Below, piece after piece: positions 7,666 to 14,266 of a stretch of DNA of 17,259 nucleotides; the first letter of the stretch is position 1, and every line of letters begins with the position of its first letter. The position numbers and the translations under genes are program-made. A model generated the notes under the pieces. It was not told the DNA's origin and did no database searches. It was given only the letters and a program-made list of their open reading frames with translations. Source of the DNA: Thiotrichales bacterium HSG1. GTDB taxonomy: Bacteria > Pseudomonadota > Gammaproteobacteria > Beggiatoales > Beggiatoaceae. The DNA is taken from assembly GCA_030378125.1 (NCBI GenBank), contig JAUCGN010000014.1:1-17259 (forward strand), read 5' to 3'.

Positions 7666-9142
7666 AAACTGTCTTTCTGTACTCTTTCAGTTTAGGTTTA
7701 ATCCGATTAAATAAATAGCTGTTTTGATTATTATATAAGCGAAACATTGGACAGTATTTACAGACTTCTGGTGGGTTGTCTGAATTTACTGAAGTTCGTA
7801 AATGTTGATAAACTTTACCATTCCATATCTCTTCAAGTGACTGTTCATTTAAATTTCCCATGACCATTGTAGGGAAACAACATGCCATGACATCCCCATT
7901 AGCTAAAAGTGTAACAGAACTCCAAGGTACTGAACAATAATGGTGTCCAGTTTGGTTAGCTCTATCCTCAAAAGCTCTTGGTAAAGCAACAATCATCTCT
8001 TTTTGCATGGCATAATTAGTAATCGTTTCTCGAAAGTCGTTATAATATTTTTGATGATGATAAAGTGATTCCATTTCTAAATCATCTGTATAAACCTCCA
8101 AATGACGACCAATAACTGACTCGGCATTGATCTCTTTTGCAAAGTCAATACATTGTGGTAACTCATGTAAATTTCGTTTCATCAAAGTAAAAGATAAAGT
8201 AACAGTCACATGCGTAGCTTTCATTTCATTCCTAATTTTAGAAAATAAACGAATATTTGCAATGACTTCAGAAAATGGTTTACCACCACGTCTAATTGAG
8301 GAATAAGTAACAGAATCTCCAGCATCCAGTGAAAAATTTATCCGTTTAAGTCTTGAGGAAAGCAATTTTACGATAACGTCTCTATTCATAAAATGACCAT
8401 TCGTATCAATAATAAAATCAACATTTAGACCAAGCAAATAATCTAATTCCCCTCCATGTTTATGTTCAGCAAACAAAATGTCACCACTATAATCTGATAT
8501 AACTCCATCCATTGTGGTACTGTCACATAATTTTTGAATTTTATCCTTTATATGACTTGGCATTCGATGAAATTTTTTACGGGTGTCTCGAGAAATACAA
8601 TGGATGCAATTTAAATTACATTGAGCGACTGGACTGTATAAGATAGCTTTAGGAGTAGCTCTTGAGGTAGTCGGAGGGGAATAACGAAGTTCACAAACAA
8701 TTCTGTCTTTATGAGAACCAATTTCATGGCAATAAGAGTTTAATAATCCATATTCTCCGGGTGTTATCGTTTGTTTCCAAACCGTGACAGCATTACCAGT
8801 AACAGCATTTGGAGAAGTTATGGAAAAGCAGTAATATTGACCTTTAGAATTTGCGATAATAGGAAAATAAAAATCATATTCATCATTATCATAAAGAACA
8901 TCTGAACATATTGATTTTTCAAAGATTGGCTCTGTATTGAAAATTTGTGTATTAATTCCTTTTTGCAAATCATTATTTTGGTAGAGCCTAAACACAAGTG
9001 TTGAATCAATTTTACGTTTATAGGTGGCGATTACCACAGAAATACCAGATAAAAAATTATCTTGTGCAATGAATGATTGGGCTACAATCTTATCAGGAAG
9101 AATTTCACCAACAGGAATTCGTGATTCTTGGTTTTTACTCAT
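7664..9142 (-). CDS. Radical SAM protein with SPASM-type C-terminus and an N-terminal accessory domain
   Basis: The protein has 492 residues. Residues about 15-135 form a beta-rich N-terminal domain (pattern QSFIAQDNFLSGISVVIATY and later FYFPIIANSKGQYYCFSI) resembling jelly-roll or carbohydrate-binding-like modules attached to enzymes of surface glycan pathways; that resemblance is from memory of the pattern. The radical SAM core begins with C175-x3-C179-x2-C182 (CNLNCIHC), the ligands of the SAM-binding [4Fe-4S] cluster. The C-terminal third has SPASM-like cysteines: C403 (HHYCSVPW), C421/C422 (GDVMACCFPT) and C461/C464 (EVCKYCPMF), suggesting an auxiliary cluster. SPASM enzymes commonly modify peptides or other macromolecules; the substrate here is unknown and no small precursor peptide gene is evident nearby. 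A GGAAAC ribosome-binding site precedes the ATG. The gene is alone on its strand between two inverted MITE copies. Confidence 0.88.
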   Translation of the reverse strand: MSKNQESRIPVGEILPDKIVAQSFIAQDNFLSGISVVIATYKRKIDSTLVFRLYQNNDLQKGINTQIFNTEPIFEKSICSDVLYDNDEYDFYFPIIANSKGQYYCFSITSPNAVTGNAVTVWKQTITPGEYGLLNSYCHEIGSHKDRIVCELRYSPPTTSRATPKAILYSPVAQCNLNCIHCISRDTRKKFHRMPSHIKDKIQKLCDSTTMDGVISDYSGDILFAEHKHGGELDYLLGLNVDFIIDTNGHFMNRDVIVKLLSSRLKRINFSLDAGDSVTYSSIRRGGKPFSEVIANIRLFSKIRNEMKATHVTVTLSFTLMKRNLHELPQCIDFAKEINAESVIGRHLEVYTDDLEMESLYHHQKYYNDFRETITNYAMQKEMIVALPRAFEDRANQTGHHYCSVPWSSVTLLANGDVMACCFPTMVMGNLNEQSLEEIWNGKVYQHLRTSVNSDNPPEVCKYCPMFRLYNNQNSYLFNRIKPKLKEYRKTV

Positions 9143-9201
9143 ACTGTTTCCATTATGTCTGTGAATATTTATTTTCTCATCGCAACAATATTCAACAATT
9201 C

Positions 9202-9292
9202 GGGTAGTCTTGCAATGTATAGTGATAAATCTATTAATTACTTGATATTTACAGCTTTTTTAGAGCAAACACTATTCTGTGCAGGACTGCCA
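9202..9292. mobile_element. MITE-like element, copy 2 (~90 bp), inverted relative to copy 1
   Basis: The reverse complement of this stretch matches 7480-7569 with few differences: single changes in the termini and the TTTGCTCT/TTTATTCT segment, and a one-base indel near GCTGT. Its termini GGTAGTCTTGCA (9203-9214) and TGCAGGACTGCC (9280-9291) are inverted repeats with two mismatches, so it is more decayed than copy 1. It ends 59 bp upstream of the radical SAM start codon, so transcription of that gene may begin in or beside it. The plus-strand ORF read through it is considered spurious. Confidence 0.75.
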
Positions 9293-9301
9293 TTAAATAA
9301 A

Positions 9302-9342
9302 GTAGTGCTATATTCAAAAAACTTGAAAAATATTACCACTAC
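9302..9342 (-). terminator. Imperfect hairpin between the DUF4384 gene and MITE copy 2
   Basis: GTAGTGCTATATTC (9302-9315) pairs with AATATTACCACTAC (9329-9342) with one mismatch or bulge, closing a short A/T-rich loop. On the minus strand the stem is followed by TTTATTTAATG, a weak U-rich tail, about 20 bp beyond the stop of the DUF4384 gene. It could end the minus-strand transcript. It might instead be a remnant of a small inverted-repeat element. Confidence 0.35.
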
Positions 9343-9365
9343 CTATTTTAGGACTAACAAATAAA

Positions 9366-10094
9366 TTAACGGTGTTTAAAATTAACAACATGTACACAAC
9401 CATCACACATTTTCGGTAAACCAAAAAGAGTTGCTGATAATTTTTGTTCACCTTCCATCCAATTTACTGTTGTGGAATCTGGAGTAAGTTTTCTTCTTAA
9501 TCCACGTTCTTTCATAGCTTTATGCCATTTTTTACGAGTTACTTTTCTCTGTTTAGGAGTTTGTGCATCTTGTTGAGTTTGTATGGTTGCATACTGCTGT
9601 TCTAACTTTTGATCTGGCTTGTTGGTAAGTATGGTATAAATTGTTTCTTTACCAGTAGATGCATCTAATTTAAACGATTGTTTCTTAGCTGGCACAAAGT
9701 ATTTTTTACCTTTCTTCACTGGGTTTTTATTCTTTTTATCAGCATTTTCAAAGTTAGTGGTTGGGAATAACTGAAAGATTTTGTTGGTGGAATCAATTTG
9801 GAAGATATATACATGTTTCTTGGCTGGTGGTTGGAAAATTATCTTGTAGGTATCACCGGTTGTCAAAGCTTTTCCTTTTAAGCCAGTTTTAGCAAAAGAT
9901 AACGCTTTTCCTTGACCAGCAGTGCGGTATAAATAGTTGATTTTAAAAACAGGCTTAGTTTTCTTTGTAACTTCTGTGGGTGTATTCATTGATTCTATCG
10001 GACAACTATTCTCTTCAAAATAGCATTTTTCGATGAATAAGCCGGCAACGGTTAATAATAGTCCAAGTACTATGGTTAAGATGGTTTCTTTCAT
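9366..10094 (-). CDS. DUF4384 domain protein with N-terminal membrane/signal segment; paralog of the adjacent gene
   Basis: The protein has 242 residues. Residues about 4-21 are strongly hydrophobic (ILTIVLGLLLTVAGLF), forming an uncleaved anchor or signal sequence, so the domain should face the periplasm. A DUF4384-like domain covers about 50-160: FKINYLYR, a GDTYKIIFQP strand, VYIFQIDSTNKIFQLFPTT, and a KGKKYFVPA...GKETIYTI end. This domain is often found with or fused to caspase-like peptidases. A basic segment (RKKWHKAMKERG, 187-198) and a terminal CDGC motif (C230, C233) followed by V.FKH are shared with the neighbouring paralog. An ACAGGAAAT ribosome-binding site precedes the ATG. The gene is 41 bp downstream of the paralog on the same strand, so the two probably form an operon. 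The molecular function is unknown. Confidence 0.82.
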   Translation of the reverse strand: MKETILTIVLGLLLTVAGLFIEKCYFEENSCPIESMNTPTEVTKKTKPVFKINYLYRTAGQGKALSFAKTGLKGKALTTGDTYKIIFQPPAKKHVYIFQIDSTNKIFQLFPTTNFENADKKNKNPVKKGKKYFVPAKKQSFKLDASTGKETIYTILTNKPDQKLEQQYATIQTQQDAQTPKQRKVTRKKWHKAMKERGLRRKLTPDSTTVNWMEGEQKLSATLFGLPKMCDGCVHVVNFKHR

Positions 10095-10135
10095 TTTTAT
10101 TTCCTGTTGGGGTTAAATTAAATTTTGAAGGCTTC

Positions 10136-10858
10136 TTAGTGATGTTTAAACTCTACAATATACACGCAACCGTCACACATGTCTTTTAGATAGGTGCTTT
10201 TTTCTGCGGAATGTTGTTTGTTATCTTCTGTCCAAATTGTTGGTGGTTGGGTCATATCATTAACAAGTTTCATTTCTGGACCACGTTGTTTCATGGTATT
10301 GTGCCATTTTTTTCGTGTCGTTGATTTATTACTGATGCTACGATTTTTTTGTTCTGCTAACATGGTTTTGTAATATTTTTCGAGATTAGTATCCGGTTGG
10401 CTTGTTACGACAAAGTAAATTGTTTCTTTACCAGTTGTTTTGTTTAGTTTAAATGACCAATGTTCGGCTGGTATGAAGTATTTTTGGCCTTTGCTAACGG
10501 TGTTGATGTTGTTTGGGTCGGCTCCTTTGAAGTCTGTTGTTGGGAATAGTCGGAAGATTTCATTGGATGAGTCGATTTGAAAGATATAGACATAGCCATT
10601 TTCTGAGGGTTCAAATATCAGTTTGTAATGGTCACCTGAGTTTAAGATGCTGTTTTTACCGAAGTCTTTGAAATTTCCTTTACCATCAGGACGATAAACA
10701 TAGTTGATTTTAAAATCAAGTGGATTGATGACAGAGGATGTTTTTGATTCATCATTGTTAAGTTTTGATTTTGGTCCTCGTTGTTTTTCATCGGCTTGTG
10801 CTGGGTTAATTGTTAGGAATAGAGTAAATATTGTTATTAATGTGATGAGAGTTTTCAT
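10136..10858 (-). CDS. Exported DUF4384 domain protein; paralog of the adjacent gene
   Basis: The protein has 240 residues. It has a clear signal peptide (about 1-22, ending PAQA before DEKQRG), so it is predicted periplasmic or exported. The DUF4384-like domain spans about 49-155 with FKINYVYR, GDHYKLIFEP, YIFQIDSSNEIFRLFPTT and GQKYFIPA. The C-terminal RKKWHNTMKQRG segment and CDGC motif (C228, C231) match the downstream paralog; the domains are roughly half identical by eye. A short repeat links its two ends: QRGPKSKLNND at about 26-36 and QRGPEMKLVND at about 191-201, also similar in DNA, which suggests an internal duplication. No good Shine-Dalgarno precedes the ATG. It is the first gene of the presumed DUF4384 pair and follows the toxin-antitoxin and caspase genes on the same strand after a repeat-bearing gap. 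Confidence 0.82.
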   Translation of the reverse strand: MKTLITLITIFTLFLTINPAQADEKQRGPKSKLNNDESKTSSVINPLDFKINYVYRPDGKGNFKDFGKNSILNSGDHYKLIFEPSENGYVYIFQIDSSNEIFRLFPTTDFKGADPNNINTVSKGQKYFIPAEHWSFKLNKTTGKETIYFVVTSQPDTNLEKYYKTMLAEQKNRSISNKSTTRKKWHNTMKQRGPEMKLVNDMTQPPTIWTEDNKQHSAEKSTYLKDMCDGCVYIVEFKHH

Positions 10859-10901
10859 GGGTATTTAGTTGTTTAATATGTTTGAATATGATTTACAATT
10901 T

Positions 10902-11015
10902 GTCTTAATCAGGATTTACAAGATTATTGAATTTTCAGGATTAAAAAAGCAAAATCATTGAGTTAATGTTTTTTTATCCTGTTAATCCTTAAATCCTGAG
11001 AATCCTGATTCAGAC
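10902..11015. repeat. Long imperfect inverted repeat of the GGATTA/CAGGAT type
   Basis: GTCTTAATCAGGATT (10902-10916) is the inverted repeat of AATCCTGATTCAGAC (11001-11015) with one mismatch. Inner CAGGATTA and ATCCTGTTAATCC segments extend the potential pairing across most of the ~114 bp. It fills the gap between the DUF4384 gene start and the ghost of a caspase 3' end. Sequences built from these words are commonly seen scattered through repeat-rich bacterial genomes; here a similar repeat is at 2548-2615. It is probably a non-coding dispersed repeat or MITE relic. Confidence 0.55.
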
Positions 11016-11019
11016 AGTA

Positions 11020-11064
11020 TTATTGCCGTTGGAATATGAAGTCTTTGCCATTATGCCAGAATTG
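11020..11064 (-). pseudogene. Ghost of a caspase-family gene 3' end
   Basis: Read on the minus strand, this stretch encodes QFWHNGKDFIFQRQ followed by TAA. The intact caspase-family gene at 11791-13053 ends EQSGHDYGDFIFQRQ followed by TAA. The DNA agrees as well: TTATTGCCGTTGGAATAT at 11020 versus TTATTGTCGTTGGAATAT at 11791. The frame extends only a short way further before similarity is lost near the vapC-like stop at 11103. This is best explained as the terminal remnant of a second caspase gene, with the toxin-antitoxin pair now sitting between the two copies. Confidence 0.5.
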
Positions 11065-11102
11065 ACAGATTATTTTAAATTTTGAGGTACTTGGCTAGAA
11101 TA

Positions 11103-11504
11103 TCATTGACTTCCAAGTTGTTGATATTGTAACAATCCGTCTATATTTGTAAAATGTTTATCATAGGTCAGTAAGGTAAAATCATATTGCATAGCAGTAG
11201 CAGCAATCCACATATCATTAGTTGGAATTGGTTTACCTTTGTGTCGAAGTTGTTTATAAATCATAGCATAGTATTTTGCAGTTATTTCATTTGATATTAA
11301 TAATTTAATATGAGGTATTTCTAAAAATTGATATAATTCTTGTTGGTTTTTAGATTCTTGATTACCAACTGCAAAACCTGCAAGTAATTCTCCTAATACA
11401 ACGTTATTGATACCAATAGTTTTAGCATTATGTAAGATTTCAAATATTTGTTTATCTCCACGTTTAAACGCAACATAAGCATTTGTATCTATCAAGATTT
11501 CCAT
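11103..11504 (-). CDS. vapC: VapC-type PIN-domain ribonuclease toxin
   Basis: From the ATG at 11504 the protein has 133 residues, typical for VapC. The PIN acidic residues are all visible: D6 (ILIDTN), E39 (LGELLAG), D97 (TNDMWIAATA) and D115 (YDKHF). Family members are Mg2+-dependent RNases that cut tRNA or rRNA and are neutralised by a cognate antitoxin. The ATG overlaps the antitoxin stop in a TAATG junction, the coupling typical of toxin-antitoxin operons, so I prefer it to the GTG three codons upstream at 11513. The start is preceded by an overlapping 93-residue partner and, 5 bp before that, by the caspase gene on the same strand. The toxin appears intact; its target is unknown. Confidence 0.88.
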   Translation of the reverse strand: MEILIDTNAYVAFKRGDKQIFEILHNAKTIGINNVVLGELLAGFAVGNQESKNQQELYQFLEIPHIKLLISNEITAKYYAMIYKQLRHKGKPIPTNDMWIAATAMQYDFTLLTYDKHFTNIDGLLQYQQLGSQ

Positions 11505-11785
11505 TACTGCCACAGTTCTTTATCTATTTGTGAAAAATCAGACAATATTGATAGAAATTCATCACTTTGTTGTTCTGTCCAAGTACCTGATAAAGAGTAT
11601 ATATTATGATTTTTTGTGAAATTTTGAATTTCGGTGTCAACATTGTCAAGTTTATCCCATGAATCTGTTGGTAATTTAATTTGGACAGATATTCCTTCTG
11701 TTATAAACATTTGTTCTATTTTTTGTATTAAACTAGAAGTTTTTTCTTTCGGTAAAATATCTGGTAAGTCTATAGTTAATTGCAT
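11504..11785 (-). CDS. Putative antitoxin of the VapC-type toxin
   Basis: The protein has 93 residues and lies immediately upstream of the PIN toxin, with which it shares one base (TAATG). It is acidic (many Asp/Glu) and lacks an obvious ribbon-helix-helix or AbrB motif that I can name. The N-terminus MQLTIDLPDILP resembles the short beta strand of many small antitoxins. The C-terminus (SGTWTEQQSDEFLSILSDF followed by QIDKELW) is an amphipathic stretch that could wrap the toxin. The antitoxin role rests on position, size, acidity and coupling, not on a recognised family. Its start is 5 bp after the caspase stop with no clear ribosome-binding site, so it may be read from the caspase transcript. 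Confidence 0.7.
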   Translation of the reverse strand: MQLTIDLPDILPKEKTSSLIQKIEQMFITEGISVQIKLPTDSWDKLDNVDTEIQNFTKNHNIYSLSGTWTEQQSDEFLSILSDFSQIDKELWQ

Positions 11786-11790
11786 GTAAT

Positions 11791-13053
11791 TTATTGTCGT
11801 TGGAATATAAAATCTCCATAATCATGCCCTGATTGTTCAATAAAGTCAAGTCTTGGAATTTGCTTAACTTTACCTGCTACTCGTTCTATAATATTTTGTT
11901 GGTGAAAAAGTTCCGAGGCGGTAAATGTTTTTAGTTCTATTTCTTTAAGGCTGTCAATAAAAACTTGAGCAAAAATGGAATGGCCTTGTCCACCAACATC
12001 GCTGACTGGTTCATTGCCACCACTGGCGATTAGGATACGGGCTGATTTTTTCAACATTTTTTGTAGATAATGGTGTCGTTGGTCTTGATTACTTTTTAAT
12101 TTTTGTAAGTTGCGATTGCGAGTTAATGTTCCTGAGTAGCAACTATCTGATACTAATAAAATTTGTTTGGCTGGATTGGCTTTTATTTGGGAGGTTATTC
12201 GGTCGGCGATTAACCATTCACTTTCATCTTCCATGCTGGCGTTGGTTGGTATCCAATAAGCTTTGTCGGCATCTTCATTGTAGAAGCCATGACCAGCGTA
12301 ATAAATTAATAGTTGGGTATTTGCTTTAAGGGTTTTGTTGAGTTTGGTTAAAGCTCGGATGATTCCTTTACGGGTTGCTTGATGGTTGATTAAGGTGGTG
12401 ACTCGGAAGCCATATTCGTTTTGGAGTATTTGGGCTATTTCAGTGGCATCGTTGACAGCAGTGGAGAGGTTGGTTATATGTTGGTATTGGTTGATGCCGA
12501 TAACAAGGGCGTAGTAGTTGCCGGTGAATATTGGTTGGTATGGTTCGGCACGGGCAAGGGTAATTGATTTATGGGCGGTGTTGTTGTGTTTGTCGGTGGC
12601 GGTGATTCGGATGTTGTTGTTGCCAACTCGGAGTTGAAGTTCGGTGGAGAAATGGCCTTGGGGATTGAATCTGGTGTTTTGGCCGTTGATGGTTATGGTG
12701 GCGATGCCGGATTCGTCTATGGCTTGACCACTTATGATGTGGTTGTCTTGGACTAAGATGGTTTCGGGGCCACGAGTTTTGTTGTGGATTATTATTTGAG
12801 GTGGAGTGGTGTCTGTTATTATTTGTTGTGGTGGTGGAATATTTACTGGTACTGGTTGAGCAATTATTGTATTTGGTTTAGCAATTGGTATATTTGGTAT
12901 TGTTTGAGCAAATTGATTAGTATAAGGTTGCAAAGCTAAACGTACTTTTTCTGGATTGTTATAATCAATACTTCGGACAGTTTTACATATTGACAGTCCC
13001 ATAGTTACAAAGTGACTCAAAGCCATCTTTAGATTTAATAGAAGTGAAGTCAA
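11791..13053 (-). CDS. Caspase-family (peptidase C14, metacaspase-like) protein, 5' end replaced by an insertion sequence
   Basis: The open frame has 420 codons, but about the first 27 lie inside the IS4-family element; gene-derived sequence begins near SIDYNNPEKVRLALQP. The gene has therefore lost its native start and whatever preceded it, presumably a signal peptide. After a Pro-rich linker (about 51-85) comes an Ig-like beta segment (about 85-168: IISGQAIDESGIATITING and GNNNIRITATDKHNNTA). The caspase domain is at about 178-415 with the catalytic dyad H255 (YYAGHGFY) and C305 (SDSCYSGT), so the peptidase part looks intact. Family members cleave after basic or acidic residues; the substrate here is unknown. 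Expression would need a start within the IS or an internal start. The toxin-antitoxin pair follows 5 bp downstream, and the DUF4384 pair lies further on. Confidence 0.85.
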   Translation of the reverse strand: MTSLLLNLKMALSHFVTMGLSICKTVRSIDYNNPEKVRLALQPYTNQFAQTIPNIPIAKPNTIIAQPVPVNIPPPQQIITDTTPPQIIIHNKTRGPETILVQDNHIISGQAIDESGIATITINGQNTRFNPQGHFSTELQLRVGNNNIRITATDKHNNTAHKSITLARAEPYQPIFTGNYYALVIGINQYQHITNLSTAVNDATEIAQILQNEYGFRVTTLINHQATRKGIIRALTKLNKTLKANTQLLIYYAGHGFYNEDADKAYWIPTNASMEDESEWLIADRITSQIKANPAKQILLVSDSCYSGTLTRNRNLQKLKSNQDQRHHYLQKMLKKSARILIASGGNEPVSDVGGQGHSIFAQVFIDSLKEIELKTFTASELFHQQNIIERVAGKVKQIPRLDFIEQSGHDYGDFIFQRQ

Positions 13054-14266
13054 AACCTAACCAAGAAGAAAAGCGTTCAAGTAGATGAGCATTGGCATTT
13101 CGTATATTCCAACTAGCAATTGAAATAACATGACGTTGTTCATAAGCCCCCTGTAATCTGTCCTGTAATTTAATAAGATTAAGTGCGGTCATAGATGCAT
13201 TAAAATGAAAATTTAGAGCTTGACGACTCCGAGCCTGACAATCATTTAAACCAGTAAATTGTTTTGCATCACGAAACAGAAATTCGATCTGGAAACGTGC
13301 TTTATAAAACCGGTAAATGTCTTTGGCAGCTAATTGAAGGTCAGTAGAAAATAGCAATGCAGTATGTAATTTTTTGCCAACTTGTTTAACCAAATACACG
13401 ATACGCAGGTTACGCTTGAAACAAGGGCTATTAACGATAGCTGTATAGAGTTTAATACCTTTAATTTCATCAATTAAATCAAAGCGATTTAAATCATCAA
13501 ATTTAACTTTACCATCATACATTTTATGACGACCAAATGGTTTTTGATTACCTTGATAAAGCCAACGTAAATTAGCATCATGACGGAGTTTACTAGTTAA
13601 CTCTAGTCCTAAATCTATTATTCCATTGATAAATTTGGTTTTAGCATAATAACCATCAGCTACCAAATTACGAATACTCTCAGGTAATGATATATAATCT
13701 TGTTTAATATGAGATAAATACTGGTCTACACGAGTTTCATTTGGCTTCGTTACAGGACAAGTTTGACGAGTAGACAAGTTATAAGCTGTATTATAATCTA
13801 CATCAATCATCGCTAAGGTTGAGATTTCTAAACCTTTTTCAGCCTTACCTTGCTTTCCGTTATAAAACTTATCTAAACCGTAAGTATGTTTACCACTTTT
13901 ACTTATAAAACTACAATCTACTGCTAATATCATAGTTTTATCTGTTAGATGTTCCAAGCCTAACCTGTTTAATTCTAGGAAATCAAAGTCACGTTTAAAC
14001 CAGCGTGAATAAGTCTTCTCATGATAATCACTATAACGACTTAAATTACGATAATTGCCTTTGCCTCGTAAACGCATTAAGTTCATCAATACTGCAAATA
14101 TAAAATTTCTTTGAGCTTTGTTTATATTTGACATTTTTCCTAAAACTGTTTCTAATATCTTCATGGGAATCCTTTCTTAATTTTTATAATTTTATTTCGT
14201 TAATTCTATTATCTCATAAGTTACGATTCTCACTTTATTTCAGATGTTTATTTAAAACTGTCCGAA
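12972..14266 (-). mobile_element. IS4-family insertion sequence (~1.3 kb), complete
   Basis: The ends TTCGGACAGTTTTA (12972-12985) and TAAAACTGTCCGAA (14253-14266) are perfect 14-bp inverted repeats enclosing one intact transposase gene. Flanking bases (ATAATCAATAC on the left, CCATTGTTACC on the right) show no obvious direct repeat. The left flank is inside a caspase gene and the right flank is inside a hybrid sensor kinase remnant, so the element sits at a rearrangement junction instead of in a single interrupted gene. Confidence 0.85.
12983..14164 (-). CDS. IS4-family DDE transposase
   Basis: The protein has 393 residues. The catalytic triad of the IS4 family is visible: D83 (ILAVDCSFISKSG), D170 (LVADGYYAKT) and E294 within the Y-x2-R-x3-E signature (FYKARFQIEFLFRDAKQ). 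It catalyses cut-and-paste transposition of the surrounding element. AAAGGA just upstream of the ATG serves as ribosome-binding site. The stop codon falls in the left inverted repeat, and its last 71 bp overlap, in another frame, the start of the caspase-family ORF. There is no frameshift or missing catalytic residue, so the element may still be active. Confidence 0.93.
   Translation of the reverse strand: MKILETVLGKMSNINKAQRNFIFAVLMNLMRLRGKGNYRNLSRYSDYHEKTYSRWFKRDFDFLELNRLGLEHLTDKTMILAVDCSFISKSGKHTYGLDKFYNGKQGKAEKGLEISTLAMIDVDYNTAYNLSTRQTCPVTKPNETRVDQYLSHIKQDYISLPESIRNLVADGYYAKTKFINGIIDLGLELTSKLRHDANLRWLYQGNQKPFGRHKMYDGKVKFDDLNRFDLIDEIKGIKLYTAIVNSPCFKRNLRIVYLVKQVGKKLHTALLFSTDLQLAAKDIYRFYKARFQIEFLFRDAKQFTGLNDCQARSRQALNFHFNASMTALNLIKLQDRLQGAYEQRHVISIASWNIRNANAHLLERFSSWLGFDFTSIKSKDGFESLCNYGTVNM

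Noticed and set aside
9128..9364. Plus-strand ORF of 78 codons upstream of the radical SAM gene
   Set aside because: It runs through MITE copy 2, and a similar peptide arises from MITE copy 1 on the opposite strand (7357-7557). It is a by-product of the element, without a ribosome-binding site or domain.
12126..12756. Plus-strand ORFs rich in Val/Gly/Leu within the caspase region
   Set aside because: They lie opposite a well-supported caspase-family frame with catalytic residues; the composition is that of an antisense read.
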